Origin: Kutzneria sp. 744
GTDB taxonomy: Bacteria > Actinomycetota > Actinomycetes > Mycobacteriales > Pseudonocardiaceae
NCBI RefSeq assembly: GCF_000568255.1
Contig: NZ_KK037166.1
Span: forward strand, 4,553,898-4,617,897
DNA: 64,000 nt
Direction: 5' to 3'
The position numbers were made by a program, and so were the translations under genes. Under the pieces are notes generated by a model that searched no databases, was not told the DNA's origin, and worked only from the letters and a program-made list of their open reading frames with translations. Below, in pieces: positions 1-9,294 of this stretch (positions are counted from its first letter, which is position 1; each line of letters opens with the position of its first letter).

Positions 1-2568
1 GATGCCCAACAGCGTCACGCCCGGCGCCGACGGAGATCGGCAGTGCCAGTCGCACCAGCGAGTTCAGCCTGGTGTGCACACCGACGGACCGTGGCGCGCC
101 GCCCATCAGGGTGGTGCGGCCGATCTCGGTGTCCGTGCCGACCGCGGTGACGACCGCGACGGCCGAGCCGGCCGCGACAACCGTTCCCTGGTAGAGCATG
201 CAGTGTCGGTCCGCGATCACGCGGGCCGGCGCGACGTCGACGGTCTTGCCGACCACCTGGGACTCGCCGGTCAGGCTCGACTCGTCGACCTCCAGGTCCT
301 CCGCGACCAGCAGCCGGCAGTCGGCGGGCACGGCGTCACCCGCCTCGAGCTCGACCACGTCGCCCACCACGAGCTGGTCCGCCGACTGCTCCACCCGTTG
401 CTCGCCCCGCCGCAGCCGGGTCCGCACCGCCACGGCCTCGGTGAGCCGGTGCAGTGCGCGGTCGGCTCCCAGTCGCTGCGTGCCGCCCACGAACGCGTTC
501 AGCCCCAGCACTCCCAGGATCAGGATCGTGTCGATCATCGACCCTACGGACCAGGACAGGCCCGCGCTTCCCGCGAGCACCGGCGTCACCGGATTGTCCA
601 GCTCCTCCAGGAAGGTCTCGGCGACACCTCCGGTCCGCGGCACTGCCTCCTGGTCCGGTCGGCCCTGTCGACGCCGTGTGGCCTCCTTGTCGTCCAGCCC
701 GTCCGGCGACGTCCCGAGCCTGTCGAGCACGATGGTGGGCGGCATGGCGTGCCACGGGGTGCGGGTGACCGGCACGGGCGCGGGCATGCGCATCGGCCGG
801 CTGCCCCACCACGTGCTGGCGGCCAGCGCCAGCAGCGCCGCGACCTGAACCGGAACCTGGGCCCGGACGGGTGCGGCCCTGGTCGGCCCCAGGATCGCGA
901 GCAGGCTGCCGGCGACCGCGCCCGCGATGGCCATCTGGGCACTGCGCCGGCTGGCCTTTCGCGCGAAGGGCACGGACTGCAGCAGCAGGCACGCCTCGCC
1001 GAGACCCGGTCCGCAGAGCACCGAAGACCCCCAGGGCGGCGGCGTGTCCGCTCGGGTGATCCCGATGCCCACGTCGGCGGCGGCCAGACCGGCCAGGCCG
1101 TGGGCCGAGACAACCGCCACGACGTGACCGCCGGCCTGAAGTGTGCGCACGGAGGAGGCCAGTTCGCCGTCACCGGGCATCCACTCGTCGGCGTCGAGAC
1201 GCTTCTTCAGCATCCGGTCCGCCCCGACGATCACCACGTCCCCAGCGGCCTGCGCCGCAGACACCAGCGCTTCGGCCAACGATCGAGTCGGTGGCCACGC
1301 TGATCAACCCACGACTCGACGCGTGCAGAGTACAGCGCGCGAGCGCCCCGCGCCGTCCATTCGCGCACCCGGGCGTCCGCGCTCAACGGGCTGTCGGCGG
1401 CGGGCACGACCGACCACCCGTCGCGTTCCCGAGGAGCGTCCGGGACCACCGGGTCGACCAGTTCATGAGCACGCGTGTACAGCTCGTCCAGTCCGATGCT
1501 CGCCCCGGTCGGCACGACCTCGTCGATGATCTGCTCGCCGGTCCGCAGGATCGCCGAATCGAGTACCACCGTGTCGACGCGGTCCAGTCGCCGCAGCGCA
1601 TCCGGGTCGACCACGAGGACACGACGCCGTGCGATGCCGCGGCCGAGCTGACCGGCGAAGGCTTCCCTGCCCATGCGCGCTGCACGTGGTGCGCTGGCGA
1701 CCAGAACGCCAAGTGCGCGCTGCCTGTTGCCGACGAACGTCACGCCGGCACCGGCCGTGCCGAGCGACGTCACGACGTCGGCGACCTTGTCGGCCGCGCT
1801 GGCCGGCAGCGGGACTGGGCGCGGTGTGCGGGCGAGCGGCGGGGCGTCGTATGCACCCTCGCGCTCTGCCAGCGCTCTGTCCCACCGCTCCCAGCTGTGT
1901 TGCCGGGCCAGCGCTTCCGTGATCATGGAACAGCGGTGGCAGGCGTCGTTGATCAGCAGCAGGGGGGCCTGGGCCATGGTGTTGACCACAGAACCGGTCA
2001 GGGCGAACAGCGCGTTTGTCGCCGGACGACCCACCGCGCCCTCCACGTAGCCGCGGATGCGGGGCGAGTAGTCGGCGACGGCGACGAGTGCGGACAAGGT
2101 CGTCGGCGCCTTGGGGAGCGGAAGCAGGCGACCCGCGAACGCGTAGGGCAGGCCGACAAGATCGATGCCGAGAGCGATCACCTCGGTCGCCACCTGCTTT
2201 CCGGCGCCGGGGAACTGCCCGCTGCCGGCGCGCCTGGCGGCGCGCAGCTCGTGTGCGTCCTCGACCTCACCGACCATCCGCACCAGGTGATTGACGTCGA
2301 CCTTGTCGTGGTCGAACGAGACCATCACCCAGCCCAGCGGAGCGTTGACCTCGACGGTGCGCACACCGTACAACTCGGTCAGCCGCTTGACGAGTTCGCC
2401 TGCGGCATCTTCCGTACCGGGCCGGTGAATGCCGTGGACCTCAATAAAGGCACGGTCGTGGACGACGCGGACGCGGCGGCCGACGCCGGTCGGCGCGAAT
2501 GCCCGAGCCGTCGCGACCGCAACGCCGACAATCTTCGACGCAAACGAGAACAGCTGCTGGAATGGCAT
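1..2568 (-). CDS. CtpI/CtpH-like P-type cation ATPase, N-terminal part (cut by window edge, apparent frameshift)
   Basis: This is the N-terminal part of a very large P-type ATPase of the mycobacterial CtpG/H/I kind, which would pump a metal cation across the inner membrane; the substrate is unknown. The first ~445 codons (2568 to about 1290) include a heavy-metal-like fold and a long linker. The reading then continues in another minus-strand frame to the left edge. That frame encodes a degenerate HAD-like segment, membrane helices and an actuator domain with the motif DESSLTGES near 262-290. Joining the frames needs one extra base near 1284 (reading [20 protein letters not shown]), so either a base is missing from the assembly or the gene is broken. 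The catalytic DKTGT phosphorylation site is not in the window. A small membrane protein ends 2 bp upstream and is probably co-transcribed. Confidence 0.75.
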
Positions 2569-2570
2569 GT

Positions 2571-2969
2571 CTATTCCGCTGACTTTCCCGACGCCTTGGC
2601 GTCTGGCTTTTCCCCGTGTTCATCCTGGGACCGGAAGGCCCGTTGGGCCACGATCATGCCGGCAGCCGCCACCGCGACCACCGGCCACTCGACGACCTCG
2701 AACACGGCGAGCACTCCGAGGCCGGTGTAGTACGCCAACTGCGAGGGTGGTGGCAGGACCGAACGCACCGCGTGAACCGCGGCGTCCATCTCCTGACGGC
2801 CGGGCACACGGAACTCGGGCAACCGCCAGTGCACGGTGGCAAACGGAAGGCTCAGAGTCCCCGTGCGCTGGCCGCCCTCGTGGACGTGCTTTTCCACTTC
2901 TTGACCACTGGCTCCGGTTTCCCGTCCCCTGTCCGGGGAACGCGCCCCCTTGGCTTCCATTGTCGCCAT
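2571..2969 (-). CDS. small membrane protein upstream of the P-type ATPase
   Basis: This encodes about 132 residues. A polar N-terminus is followed by two hydrophobic stretches near residues 75-115 (around AYYTGLGVLAVFEVVEWP), then a charged tail, so it is probably a small inner-membrane protein. The ATG at 2969 was chosen because GGGAGAAG lies about 5 bp upstream; a GTG one codon earlier is also possible. It stops 2 bp before the ATPase start, so the two form an operon. I recognise no catalytic motif. Such small proteins commonly precede CtpI-type ATPases, which suggests an accessory role, but that is inference. Confidence 0.6.
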   Translation of the reverse strand: MATMEAKGARSPDRGRETGASGQEVEKHVHEGGQRTGTLSLPFATVHWRLPEFRVPGRQEMDAAVHAVRSVLPPPSQLAYYTGLGVLAVFEVVEWPVVAVAAAGMIVAQRAFRSQDEHGEKPDAKASGKSAE

Positions 2970-3344
2970 CACTTCTCCCGTAAAGGCTTTTCCAAAATTT
3001 CAAGGAAAAACAAAGCTAACAGGTTGTGACGGGACAACGGCGGGGCCAGGTCGTGGCGCATTTGTGCCACTGACGCGGCCACGCCCGGAGGCCGCCGACA
3101 CGCCCGCACGCCCAGCCGGGCGACGCGAACGCGGGGTCTGGATTCAATGCCGTTCAGATGACCGTCAAAGACGATCTCGCAGGGCGGCAAGCGGGCCTGG
3201 CTCACCGACCTCCCGATGTCACCATCCGTGTCTACGACGCCGCGCCTGACGGTGCACACCCTTCACCGCCGGCACTCCACACCGAGCCGAGTCGCCGACC
3301 TGGACCCAATCGTCGACGACCGCGTCTCGACGCCGGGCAGCCAA

Positions 3345-3640
3345 GCGCCTCCGGAGCTGACCGATTGCGGGTGGCCGATCGAGGAGTTGGTCGAGGTGGA
3401 GCTGCTCGCCAAGCTTGTCGATCAGTTCAAGCTGGGTCTCCAGATAGTCGATGTGGTGTTCCTCGTCGGCGAGAAGCTTTCGTGCAGGTTCGCCGGGGTG
3501 ATGTCGCCCTTCTCGCGGCACATCGCGATTCCCGCGCGTAGCCGGTCCACGACATCACGCTCGACGGTGAGGTCGGCGCCGACCTGTTCGGTGACCGTCT
3601 GGCCGACACACACCGGGAACGGGCGCTGACAGTTCGGCAA
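3345..3640 (-). pseudogene. bacterioferritin, 5'-truncated and frameshifted
   Basis: Two adjoining minus-strand frames together match the second half of bacterioferritin, the heme-containing iron-storage ferritin. The reading starts at MPNCQRPFPVCVGQTVTEQ, which corresponds to about residue 60 of a normal Bfr. It continues through VGADLTVERDVVDRLRAGI and, in the other frame, through LLADEEHHIDYLETQLELI. The first four-helix-bundle helix and the heme Met region are missing, so no ferritin cage can form from this copy. The frame changes near 3478-3480, where GAAAAG appears shortened to GAAAG. The matching ferredoxin gene ends only 26 bp upstream, so a deletion seems to have removed the Bfr 5' end. 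Confidence 0.75.
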
Positions 3641-3666
3641 CCCGTCGAGGGGCGGTCACCCGACCG

Positions 3667-3846
3667 TCAGGCGGCACCGCCACCGGAGAGACGCTGCTCG
3701 ATCATCGTCGCCAGCCGGTGGAGGCAGCTTCCGCCCCCGGTCCCGGCTCCGCACCCCGCGCCGATCTCCTCGACGGTGCTCGCCCCGGCGTCGATGCACG
3801 CGCACACCTGGGCATCGGTCGCCGCCGCACAGACGCAGACGTACAT
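3667..3846 (-). CDS. BFD-like [2Fe-2S] bacterioferritin-associated ferredoxin, one ligand Cys replaced
   Basis: This 59-residue protein starts MYVCVCAAATDAQVCACI, the start of the BFD-like [2Fe-2S] family that reduces and mobilises bacterioferritin iron. The CxC pair is present. The second half reads CGAGTGGGSC where the family normally has a Cys-x2-Cys pair, so the first Cys of that pair has become Gly (GGC codon). Cluster binding may therefore be impaired, although an extra Cys lies six residues upstream. The ATG at 3846 follows GGGAGGCG. Its expected partner, bacterioferritin, lies just downstream and is broken, so this pair is probably decaying. Confidence 0.75.
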   Translation of the reverse strand: MYVCVCAAATDAQVCACIDAGASTVEEIGAGCGAGTGGGSCLHRLATMIEQRLSGGGAA

Positions 3847-4067
3847 GACAGGCGCCTCCCACAAGCCGATACTCAGGTCAGGCTACTTGTCATCTGGAGT
3901 GGACCTCGGGAAGCCATAGCCGAGAATGGCTCGGTAATCATCGCCTCGGTGTCCGCTCTGAACGGTCGGGCGGGGATCACCACGGCACGACGCATACGCT
4001 GAAACCGCACCGTGATCAGTACCGTCCACGGCGGGTGAGCGTTTCACAGCACACAGGGAGGTCAACG

Positions 4068-4871
4068 GTGACACCGAATCTGAATTGGGTGCCGCACGAG
4101 GTCGACATCGACACACCCAGCGCGGCACGGATGTACGACTACCTGCTGAGCGGCAGCCACAACTTCGCCCCCGACCGCGCCCTGGCCGACATGTTCGACC
4201 AGGCGCTGCCCGGCTCCCGCGACATCGCCCGCCTCAACCGCGCCTTCCTGCGCCGCGCGGTGCTGTTCCTCGTCGAGTCCGGCATCCGTCAGTTCCTCGA
4301 CATCGGCTCGGGCATCCCCACCGCGGGCAACGTCCACCAGACCGCCCGCCGCGTCGCGGCGGACTCCCGGGTGGTCTACGTCGACACCGATCCGATCGCC
4401 GTCGCGCACAGCCAACTCATGCTGGCAGACGACCCCCAGGCCCTAGCCATCAAGGCCGACCTCTGCGAGCCCGAGTCGATCCTGTACGCACCGCAGGTTC
4501 GTGGACTGCTGGATTTCAGCCAGCCGATCGGGCTGCTGATGGTGTGGGTGCTCCACTTCGTGCCGATCGCGCGGGACGCGGTCGGCATCCTGCGCCGCTA
4601 TCGGGACGCGCTGGTACCGGACAGCTATCTGGCGGTGTCCCATTTCACCGCGGACAGCCGGCCGGCCGAGATGGCCGCCATGGTCAAGGTGATGAAGCGC
4701 AGCGCCAACCCGATCCACCTGCGGACCCGCGCGCAGATCGTCGAGTTGTTCGCCGGGTTCGACATGGTCGAGCCCGGCGTGGTCGCCACCGCCCTGTGGC
4801 GCCCCGAGGGCCCGGTCGGCAACGACGCCGACCGCACGGAAGTCCTCGCCGGTGTCGGCCGAAAGCCATGA
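4068..4871 (+). CDS. DUF574-type SAM-dependent methyltransferase
   Basis: The product has 267 residues and matches the actinobacterial S-adenosylmethionine methyltransferase family PF04672 (DUF574) from end to end. It has the family start (VPHEVDIDTPSAARMYDYLL), the SAM-binding motif FLDIGSGIPTAGN near residue 85 and a Rossmann methyltransferase core. Most members are uncharacterised, are present in many copies in actinomycetes and have no known substrate. The GTG at 4068 was chosen because GGGAGG precedes it by about 7 bp; an in-frame GTG at 4035 would add 11 residues without a better ribosome site. It appears to be a single gene. Confidence 0.85.
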   Translation: MTPNLNWVPHEVDIDTPSAARMYDYLLSGSHNFAPDRALADMFDQALPGSRDIARLNRAFLRRAVLFLVESGIRQFLDIGSGIPTAGNVHQTARRVAADSRVVYVDTDPIAVAHSQLMLADDPQALAIKADLCEPESILYAPQVRGLLDFSQPIGLLMVWVLHFVPIARDAVGILRRYRDALVPDSYLAVSHFTADSRPAEMAAMVKVMKRSANPIHLRTRAQIVELFAGFDMVEPGVVATALWRPEGPVGNDADRTEVLAGVGRKP

Positions 4872-5950
4872 TTCGACGCGAAGTTCCGTCCTCCCGCGCA
4901 GGCTGGATCGGCGCGCCGCCACCGTCTCTTGCGATACCCAGCGTTCCGCATGCGGCGGTGCCCGACACCCGCAGCTCGGACGACCCCGCTGCGGGCTGTC
5001 CCGCCGCGAGCTGGACAGCGGGCAGATCAGCGAAGCGTGCCGGCATCAGGCTTGGCGAGTTGTTGACACCGGCGTCCAGTTGTGAGGGTTCCGCGTTTGG
5101 CCCCTCCCGCCGGGTCGTGGGTTGCGGCACTCTGGGCTTGCGGCCCGGTAGCTGAAGAAGTCACCGTCAGCGGCTATCGGGCCGTGCGAGTGCCGACCGT
5201 CGACAGGAAGTGTGGAGGTCGTGACCGGCAGGCGGCCTCCCGCGCCTCCCCAGCAGATCACAGGGAGGCCATCGTCTGCCGGTCGTGCACTCGCGAGCGC
5301 AACCGGCTCGAAGCAGGCGCGAACCCCTCACCCCGACGGGCTGGCCGCTCCGAGGTTGCGGGTCCTGGCCTGGCCCTTCAGGGCGCAGCGCGTCCAGCCG
5401 GCGTGCGACCCCTGGCACTTTTCCCCTTGGTGCCAGGGGTCGCGTCACATGGTGTCGGGCCGGGGCGTGGCACCTGGTCGGGCGCGGTGAGAGATCGCTG
5501 TTGGGGCAGCCCGGCCGCTGGAAACTTTCCGGGCGGGCCGGAACAGGGTCTGCCCCACAGAGCTCTCGGCTTGCCGACGTCCGACTCGGGGGCCGGTATG
5601 GTCGCGACGGCTCCGGTGGGCGTCGATGCGGTTCGTGGTCATAACGCCGTAGGCGGCGTAGCTGGCGTGCCCGGCGGCCCGCGCGGAGGCTCAGGACACC
5701 TGCTACGCCAACGCGTCTTGCCGCGTTGTGTTGTGACAGGCCTCAAGTGCCCGAGACGAACAGACAACGCCAGCGGCGTCTTGCCCACTCGGCCCGTGTG
5801 TCAGCGGCCAGCCGGAATTCCCCGCGGGCGGCCACCCACGGACGGCCAGTTCGATCCCCACTGGCGGCCAGTTGCACGGTCAGTGGTCGCTGTAGGTTCG
5901 TCGGGCGGCGCGGCCGTGCTGGTCATGCCGCGACGTCGGCACGGCGCGTT
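4872..5950 (+). other. intergenic region, no supported gene
   Basis: About 1.1 kb has open frames on both strands, but none shows family motifs or a convincing start site. The only clear structure is the perfect hairpin at 5405-5443, listed separately. The stretch leads into the 17-bp tandem repeat array. Confidence 0.5.
5405..5443. terminator. perfect 14-bp stem-loop
   Basis: The arms GCGACCCCTGGCAC and GTGCCAGGGGTCGC are perfect reverse complements and enclose an 11-base loop. There is no T-tract, so this could be a tail-less actinobacterial terminator or a structured RNA element. It lies about 530 bp downstream of the DUF574 methyltransferase gene. Confidence 0.45.
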
Positions 5951-6103
5951 GAACGGCACGGCGCGGTGAACGGCACGGCGCGGTGAACGGCACGGCGCGG
6001 TGAACGGCACGGCGCGGTGAACGGCACGGCGCGGTGAACGGCACGGCGCGGTGAACGGCACGGCGCGGTGAACGGCACGGCGCGGTGAACGGCGCGGCGC
6101 GGT
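5951..6103. repeat. 17-bp tandem repeat array (8 perfect units plus degenerate edges)
   Basis: Eight exact copies of the unit GAACGGCACGGCGCGGT run head to tail from 5951 to 6086. A ninth copy with a single substitution runs to 6103, and a degenerate copy lies just before 5951. The 17-bp period is not a multiple of three, so the array cycles through frames and is not a coding repeat. It sits between the empty region and the MarR gene. Confidence 0.95.
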
Positions 6104-6365
6104 GGTACGGGGATCCGTCAGTTGCCGAGTCGTGGGACCACCGTGTTGCCAGCGATAGGACCACCTTACAGCTCGGCGTCGTTGTTAGAACACGTTCTCG
6201 ATAACGGTGTCCGCGCGTCAGCCTCCTCCTGCCGCGAATGCCCTCTTCTGCCGAGTTGAGTACGGTTTGGATCGTGGTGGCGTTCTCCTGCACCCGCCGA
6301 CACCTCGGCCAAGCCTGGCCGACCATCGCGTGCGCCGTGTGATGTGCCCGGTATCCCCACCGGCG

Positions 6366-6389
6366 ATCGTTTCGGAGGGAATCGTTTCG
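6366..6389. promoter_or_regulatory. direct repeat ATCGTTTCG x2 upstream of marR-like gene (candidate operator)
   Basis: ATCGTTTCG occurs at 6366-6374 and again at 6381-6389, 15 bp apart, ending 20 bp before the MarR start codon. The position suits autoregulation by the MarR protein, but MarR sites are usually palindromic, so this is only a candidate. Confidence 0.35.
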
Positions 6390-6408
6390 ATGGTGGTACG
6401 TTCGCCGG

Positions 6409-6888
6409 ATGCGGAAGGCGCCTGCCACCCGTCGCGCAGGGCGGGATGAGCCACTGGGGTTCGTGATCGCCTCGGTTGGGCACGCGGCGTCGCTGGCCTT
6501 CGAAGAGGCATTGGCCCCGCACGGGCTGCATCCGCGCCATTTCGCCGTGCTGAAGGGGCTGCGCGGCGGTGAGGCACAGTCGCAGCAGCAGCTCGCGGCG
6601 GCGTTGGGCATTCCCGCCAGCCGTCTGGTCGGGCTGCTGGACCTGCTGGTCGAGCGAGGTCTGGTGGAGCGCCACGATTCCCCGACGGACCGGCGGGTCA
6701 AGCTGGTCCGGCTGGTGGACGCCGGACGCGCCGAACTGGAGAACCTGATCGCGGTCGCGGGCCAGTCCGAGCGCCGGGTGACCGCTGGTCTGAACGCCCA
6801 GGACAAGGCGGAGTTGCGTCGGCTGCTGGGCATCGTCCACGCGAACGTGGCCGCCGAACCCGACGGTGCGCGCACCCGCGTCTGGTGA
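6409..6888 (+). CDS. MarR-family transcriptional regulator
   Basis: This 159-residue protein has the MarR winged helix-turn-helix in the middle (QSQQQLAAALGIPASRLVGL as the HTH, residues ~50-75). A wing with DSPTDRRVKLVRL follows at ~90-105, and helices at both ends would form the dimer interface. MarR dimers usually repress neighbouring genes and respond to small phenolic or oxidising ligands. A perfect palindrome lies between this gene and the SgcJ-like gene downstream, which is a plausible target. I keep the ATG at 6409; no strong ribosome site is evident. Confidence 0.85.
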   Translation: MRKAPATRRAGRDEPLGFVIASVGHAASLAFEEALAPHGLHPRHFAVLKGLRGGEAQSQQQLAAALGIPASRLVGLLDLLVERGLVERHDSPTDRRVKLVRLVDAGRAELENLIAVAGQSERRVTAGLNAQDKAELRRLLGIVHANVAAEPDGARTRVW

Positions 6889-7059
6889 TCGCTCGGGCCG
6901 TCACCGCGTTTCGTCCTGCCGTCGCGCCGCTGGACCGAGACAGCGCCGCTGACGCGGCACCCGTACTGATCAGCACACTCTGACCAGCATCGTCGCGCCG
7001 GTCAGCGAGTGTCGCCCACGCCCAAGTCTCTTACTTGCCAAACCATTTCGCTTGAAGTA

Positions 7060-7073
7060 GTTTCAGCTGAAAC
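7060..7073. promoter_or_regulatory. perfect palindrome GTTTCAGCTGAAAC, candidate MarR operator
   Basis: This 14-bp perfect palindrome lies 75 bp upstream of the SgcJ-like start codon and downstream of the MarR gene. It is in a locally AT-richer stretch that looks like a promoter. Its size and symmetry match typical MarR binding sites; the assignment is inference. Confidence 0.5.
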
Positions 7074-7147
7074 AATATCGGATGGAACGGACCGCTCCGC
7101 CGCCGTGCGAGCAGCCCGGACACCGCCCAACCGAAGTGGAGACGACC

Positions 7148-7567
7148 ATGAACGCTGCCGCCCAGACACCGGACCACGACACCGTCGAGGCCTTTCTGGA
7201 CCGCGTCCGCCACGCATGGGACACAGCCGACGCCGCGACCTATGCACAGCAGTTCGCCGAGGACGCCTCGTACGTGATCTTCCTTGGCGACGCTCTGTTC
7301 GGACGGAACGCCATCGAGCAGACCCACCACGACGTGTTCACCAAATGGCAGCGGGGAACCCGGATGACCGTCAAACCCATCGACGTGCGCGCCGTCGACA
7401 CCGACACCACTGTCGTCACCACGATCGGCGGCATCGGCATCGGCGCCACGATCGACTACGACAAGTACCAGACCTACACCCTGCGCCGCCGCGCCGGCCG
7501 CTGGGAATGCGTCGCGTTCCAGAACACCGAGATGAGCGACCGCGCCAAGCAAACCCACCACGCCTGA
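7148..7567 (+). CDS. SgcJ/EcaC-type SnoaL-like (NTF2-fold) protein
   Basis: The product is 139 residues with a SnoaL-like cone fold. An N-terminal helix (DTVEAFLDRVRHAWDTADAA) is followed by FAEDASYVIFLGD and a run of beta strands ending RRAGRWECVAFQNTEM. It resembles the SgcJ/EcaC group found near oxidative and polyketide genes in actinomycetes; no catalytic function can be read from the sequence. The ATG at 7148 follows GGAG by 8 bp and is preferred to the ATG at 7082. The upstream palindrome suggests control by the adjacent MarR protein. Confidence 0.75.
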   Translation: MNAAAQTPDHDTVEAFLDRVRHAWDTADAATYAQQFAEDASYVIFLGDALFGRNAIEQTHHDVFTKWQRGTRMTVKPIDVRAVDTDTTVVTTIGGIGIGATIDYDKYQTYTLRRRAGRWECVAFQNTEMSDRAKQTHHA

Positions 7568-7694
7568 CCACCACGGCCGAGCAGCCGGTTCCGCGGCAGG
7601 CCAACAGTTACGCCACTCCGCGAACCGGCTGACCCGCCGACCCGACCCGCACACTGCCAGGCGTCGAACACTCACGCCGGGCCAACCGCGTTCC

Positions 7695-7724
7695 AAGCTC
7701 AAGAACATCAAGCTCAAGAACATC
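7695..7724. repeat. 15-bp tandem duplication
   Basis: AAGCTCAAGAACATC occurs twice in direct tandem (7695-7709 and 7710-7724), downstream of the SgcJ-like gene and before the IS110 transposase region. It contributes to no clear gene. Confidence 0.8.
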
Positions 7725-7941
7725 CTGTAATCAGCGTAAGGCGGTTTGTGTCAAGCATGCGGTCGGTGCCTCGCCCGTCGTCGGTCCCTGCATAGCGGTA
7801 ATGGGGTTGGTCCCAGCAGCGTGTAATCGGGTTGGTGCGACGACGGACGGGGCTGCCCTAGATGACAGGCGAGATCACAGTGTGTCTCAATGCCGCGTGG
7901 GGCTCACCCCGACCGCCTGCTTGATGGCCGCCATGGTTTTT

Positions 7942-9294
7942 CTAGGCAGCGCGGGAATGCGGCGCGGATGGACTGGTGCCGTGGGTCGCGGTCTGCGCAT
8001 CCCAGCATTGGCCGGTGGTGATCACCGCGTGCAGATGCCGCAGAATCGCCGCGGCGATCGCGGCTTGTGCTTGTGGCGCGGTGAGTTTGTTGGTCTCGCG
8101 AGTGGTCAGGTGTTGGTAGCGGGCCGCGTAGACGGGATTGGCCTTCTTCGCGGCCCACACCGCCCGCCAGGCGGCCAATCGGAGCTTGGGTCGGCCCTGG
8201 CCGGTGAGTTTGGTGCGGCCGGTGAAGGTACCCGACAGCCGCTCGCGCGGGGCAAGGCCGGCGTGTTTGACCAGCGCACGCGCGGTGGTGAAGCGGGTGG
8301 GGTCGCCGGTCTCAGCCAGGATAGCGGCGGCGCCGACCGCGGACAGCCCGACGATGGAGGTGACCAGCTCGGTCAGTTCCAGTTCGTCGAGCACGCCGAC
8401 CATGCGGGCCTCGGTGTCGGCCAGCCGCCGCTGGTTGTCCTGCCAGTCACCGAGTATCAGATGTATCCGCTCCAGCGCACCACGCCGGTGAGCGAGCACC
8501 CCACGCTGGTCTTCGAGTGCGGCGAACAGGTTGCGCGCGATCCGTAGCGACGGCTTCTGCCCGCCGCGGCGGGTGATCTCACGCCGCACCGCCTGCTCGA
8601 AGCGGGCCAGGCCGAGCCGGCGGGTGCGGGTGAGATCGCCGCCATCCCGGTCGCAGACGATGCTCATCGCCGCGACCCAGGTGCGGGACCGGAAGGGCTG
8701 TGCCGCGGTGTCCAGGGCGGCCGGCCAGACGCATTCCAGCAGGGCCCGGATCTGCTGGATCTGGCGGACCATGTCCACGATGAGCTGTTCCCGGCGTGCG
8801 CCTAAATGCCGCAGCCGGCCCCAGGTCTCGTCGACTGGTTCGGGGAGGTAGCAGCGTAGTTGCGCGGTCAGCCGGGCGATCAGCACGGCGTCTTTCTCGT
8901 CGGTCTTGTCGTGGGTGAGGTCCTCGGCGCGGCGCGCCCAGGCGGTCATCGAGGGCTGGACGCACACGAACGGCATGCTGCGGTCGGCAGCCAACTGGCC
9001 GAGTACTCGCCAGCAGTGGCCGGTCGGTTCGCAGGCCACGGTCGCACCGGTGAACCCCGCCGCCCTCGCGCGCTGGGCCGCCCAGTCCAGGGCGGTCCCC
9101 ATGTCCCAGGCGCGGCAGCGGAAGGTCTTGCGTGCCAATACTTTCGAGTCGTGATCGGCCACCACCACCATTTGCTTTGTGTCGGCCAGGTCGATGCCGA
9201 CGATGGCGTTGTCGACCGGCACCATCGCGCGGAGCCGGGCCAGCCGGGTGTTGCGGTTGCGATCACCCCGGGATACGCCGCTACGGTTGCTCAC
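7942..9294 (-). CDS. IS110-family transposase
   Basis: This is a 450-residue transposase of the IS110 family. The N-terminal DEDD RuvC-like domain is visible as GIDLADTK, then CEPTGHCW, then KTDEKDAVLIARL. The C-terminal transposase-20 domain includes LVKHAGLAPRERLSGTFTGR, which carries the region of the catalytic serine. The gene appears full-length and undamaged. The GTG at 9294 follows AGGAGG by 6 bp. IS110 elements lack terminal inverted repeats and make no target duplication, so I cannot draw their ends by eye. In characterised members the non-coding DNA next to the gene encodes the bridge RNA that picks the target, which here would fall around 9300-9600 or in the DNA downstream of the gene. 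Confidence 0.9.
   Translation of the reverse strand: MSNRSGVSRGDRNRNTRLARLRAMVPVDNAIVGIDLADTKQMVVVADHDSKVLARKTFRCRAWDMGTALDWAAQRARAAGFTGATVACEPTGHCWRVLGQLAADRSMPFVCVQPSMTAWARRAEDLTHDKTDEKDAVLIARLTAQLRCYLPEPVDETWGRLRHLGARREQLIVDMVRQIQQIRALLECVWPAALDTAAQPFRSRTWVAAMSIVCDRDGGDLTRTRRLGLARFEQAVRREITRRGGQKPSLRIARNLFAALEDQRGVLAHRRGALERIHLILGDWQDNQRRLADTEARMVGVLDELELTELVTSIVGLSAVGAAAILAETGDPTRFTTARALVKHAGLAPRERLSGTFTGRTKLTGQGRPKLRLAAWRAVWAAKKANPVYAARYQHLTTRETNKLTAPQAQAAIAAAILRHLHAVITTGQCWDAQTATHGTSPSAPHSRAA

Noticed and set aside
2-1303. Long plus-strand open frame of 433 codons
   Set aside because: It is a shadow of the minus-strand P-type ATPase: the minus strand carries DESSLTGES and membrane helices, and the plus frame has no recognisable family.
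1141-2730. Plus-strand open frame of 529 codons
   Set aside because: It is antisense to the ATPase N-terminus and the small membrane gene, which have ribosome sites and coherent protein features.
5082-5969. 295-codon plus-strand frame before the tandem repeats
   Set aside because: No domain, signal or ribosome site; it crosses the perfect hairpin and ends in the repeats, so it looks non-coding.
5951-6103. CRISPR array
   Set aside because: Units are contiguous 17-mers with no spacers and no cas genes nearby.
5880-6875. Minus-strand frame through the 17-bp repeats and the MarR gene
   Set aside because: The repeat has a 17-bp period so its translation is an artefact, and the rest is antisense to MarR.
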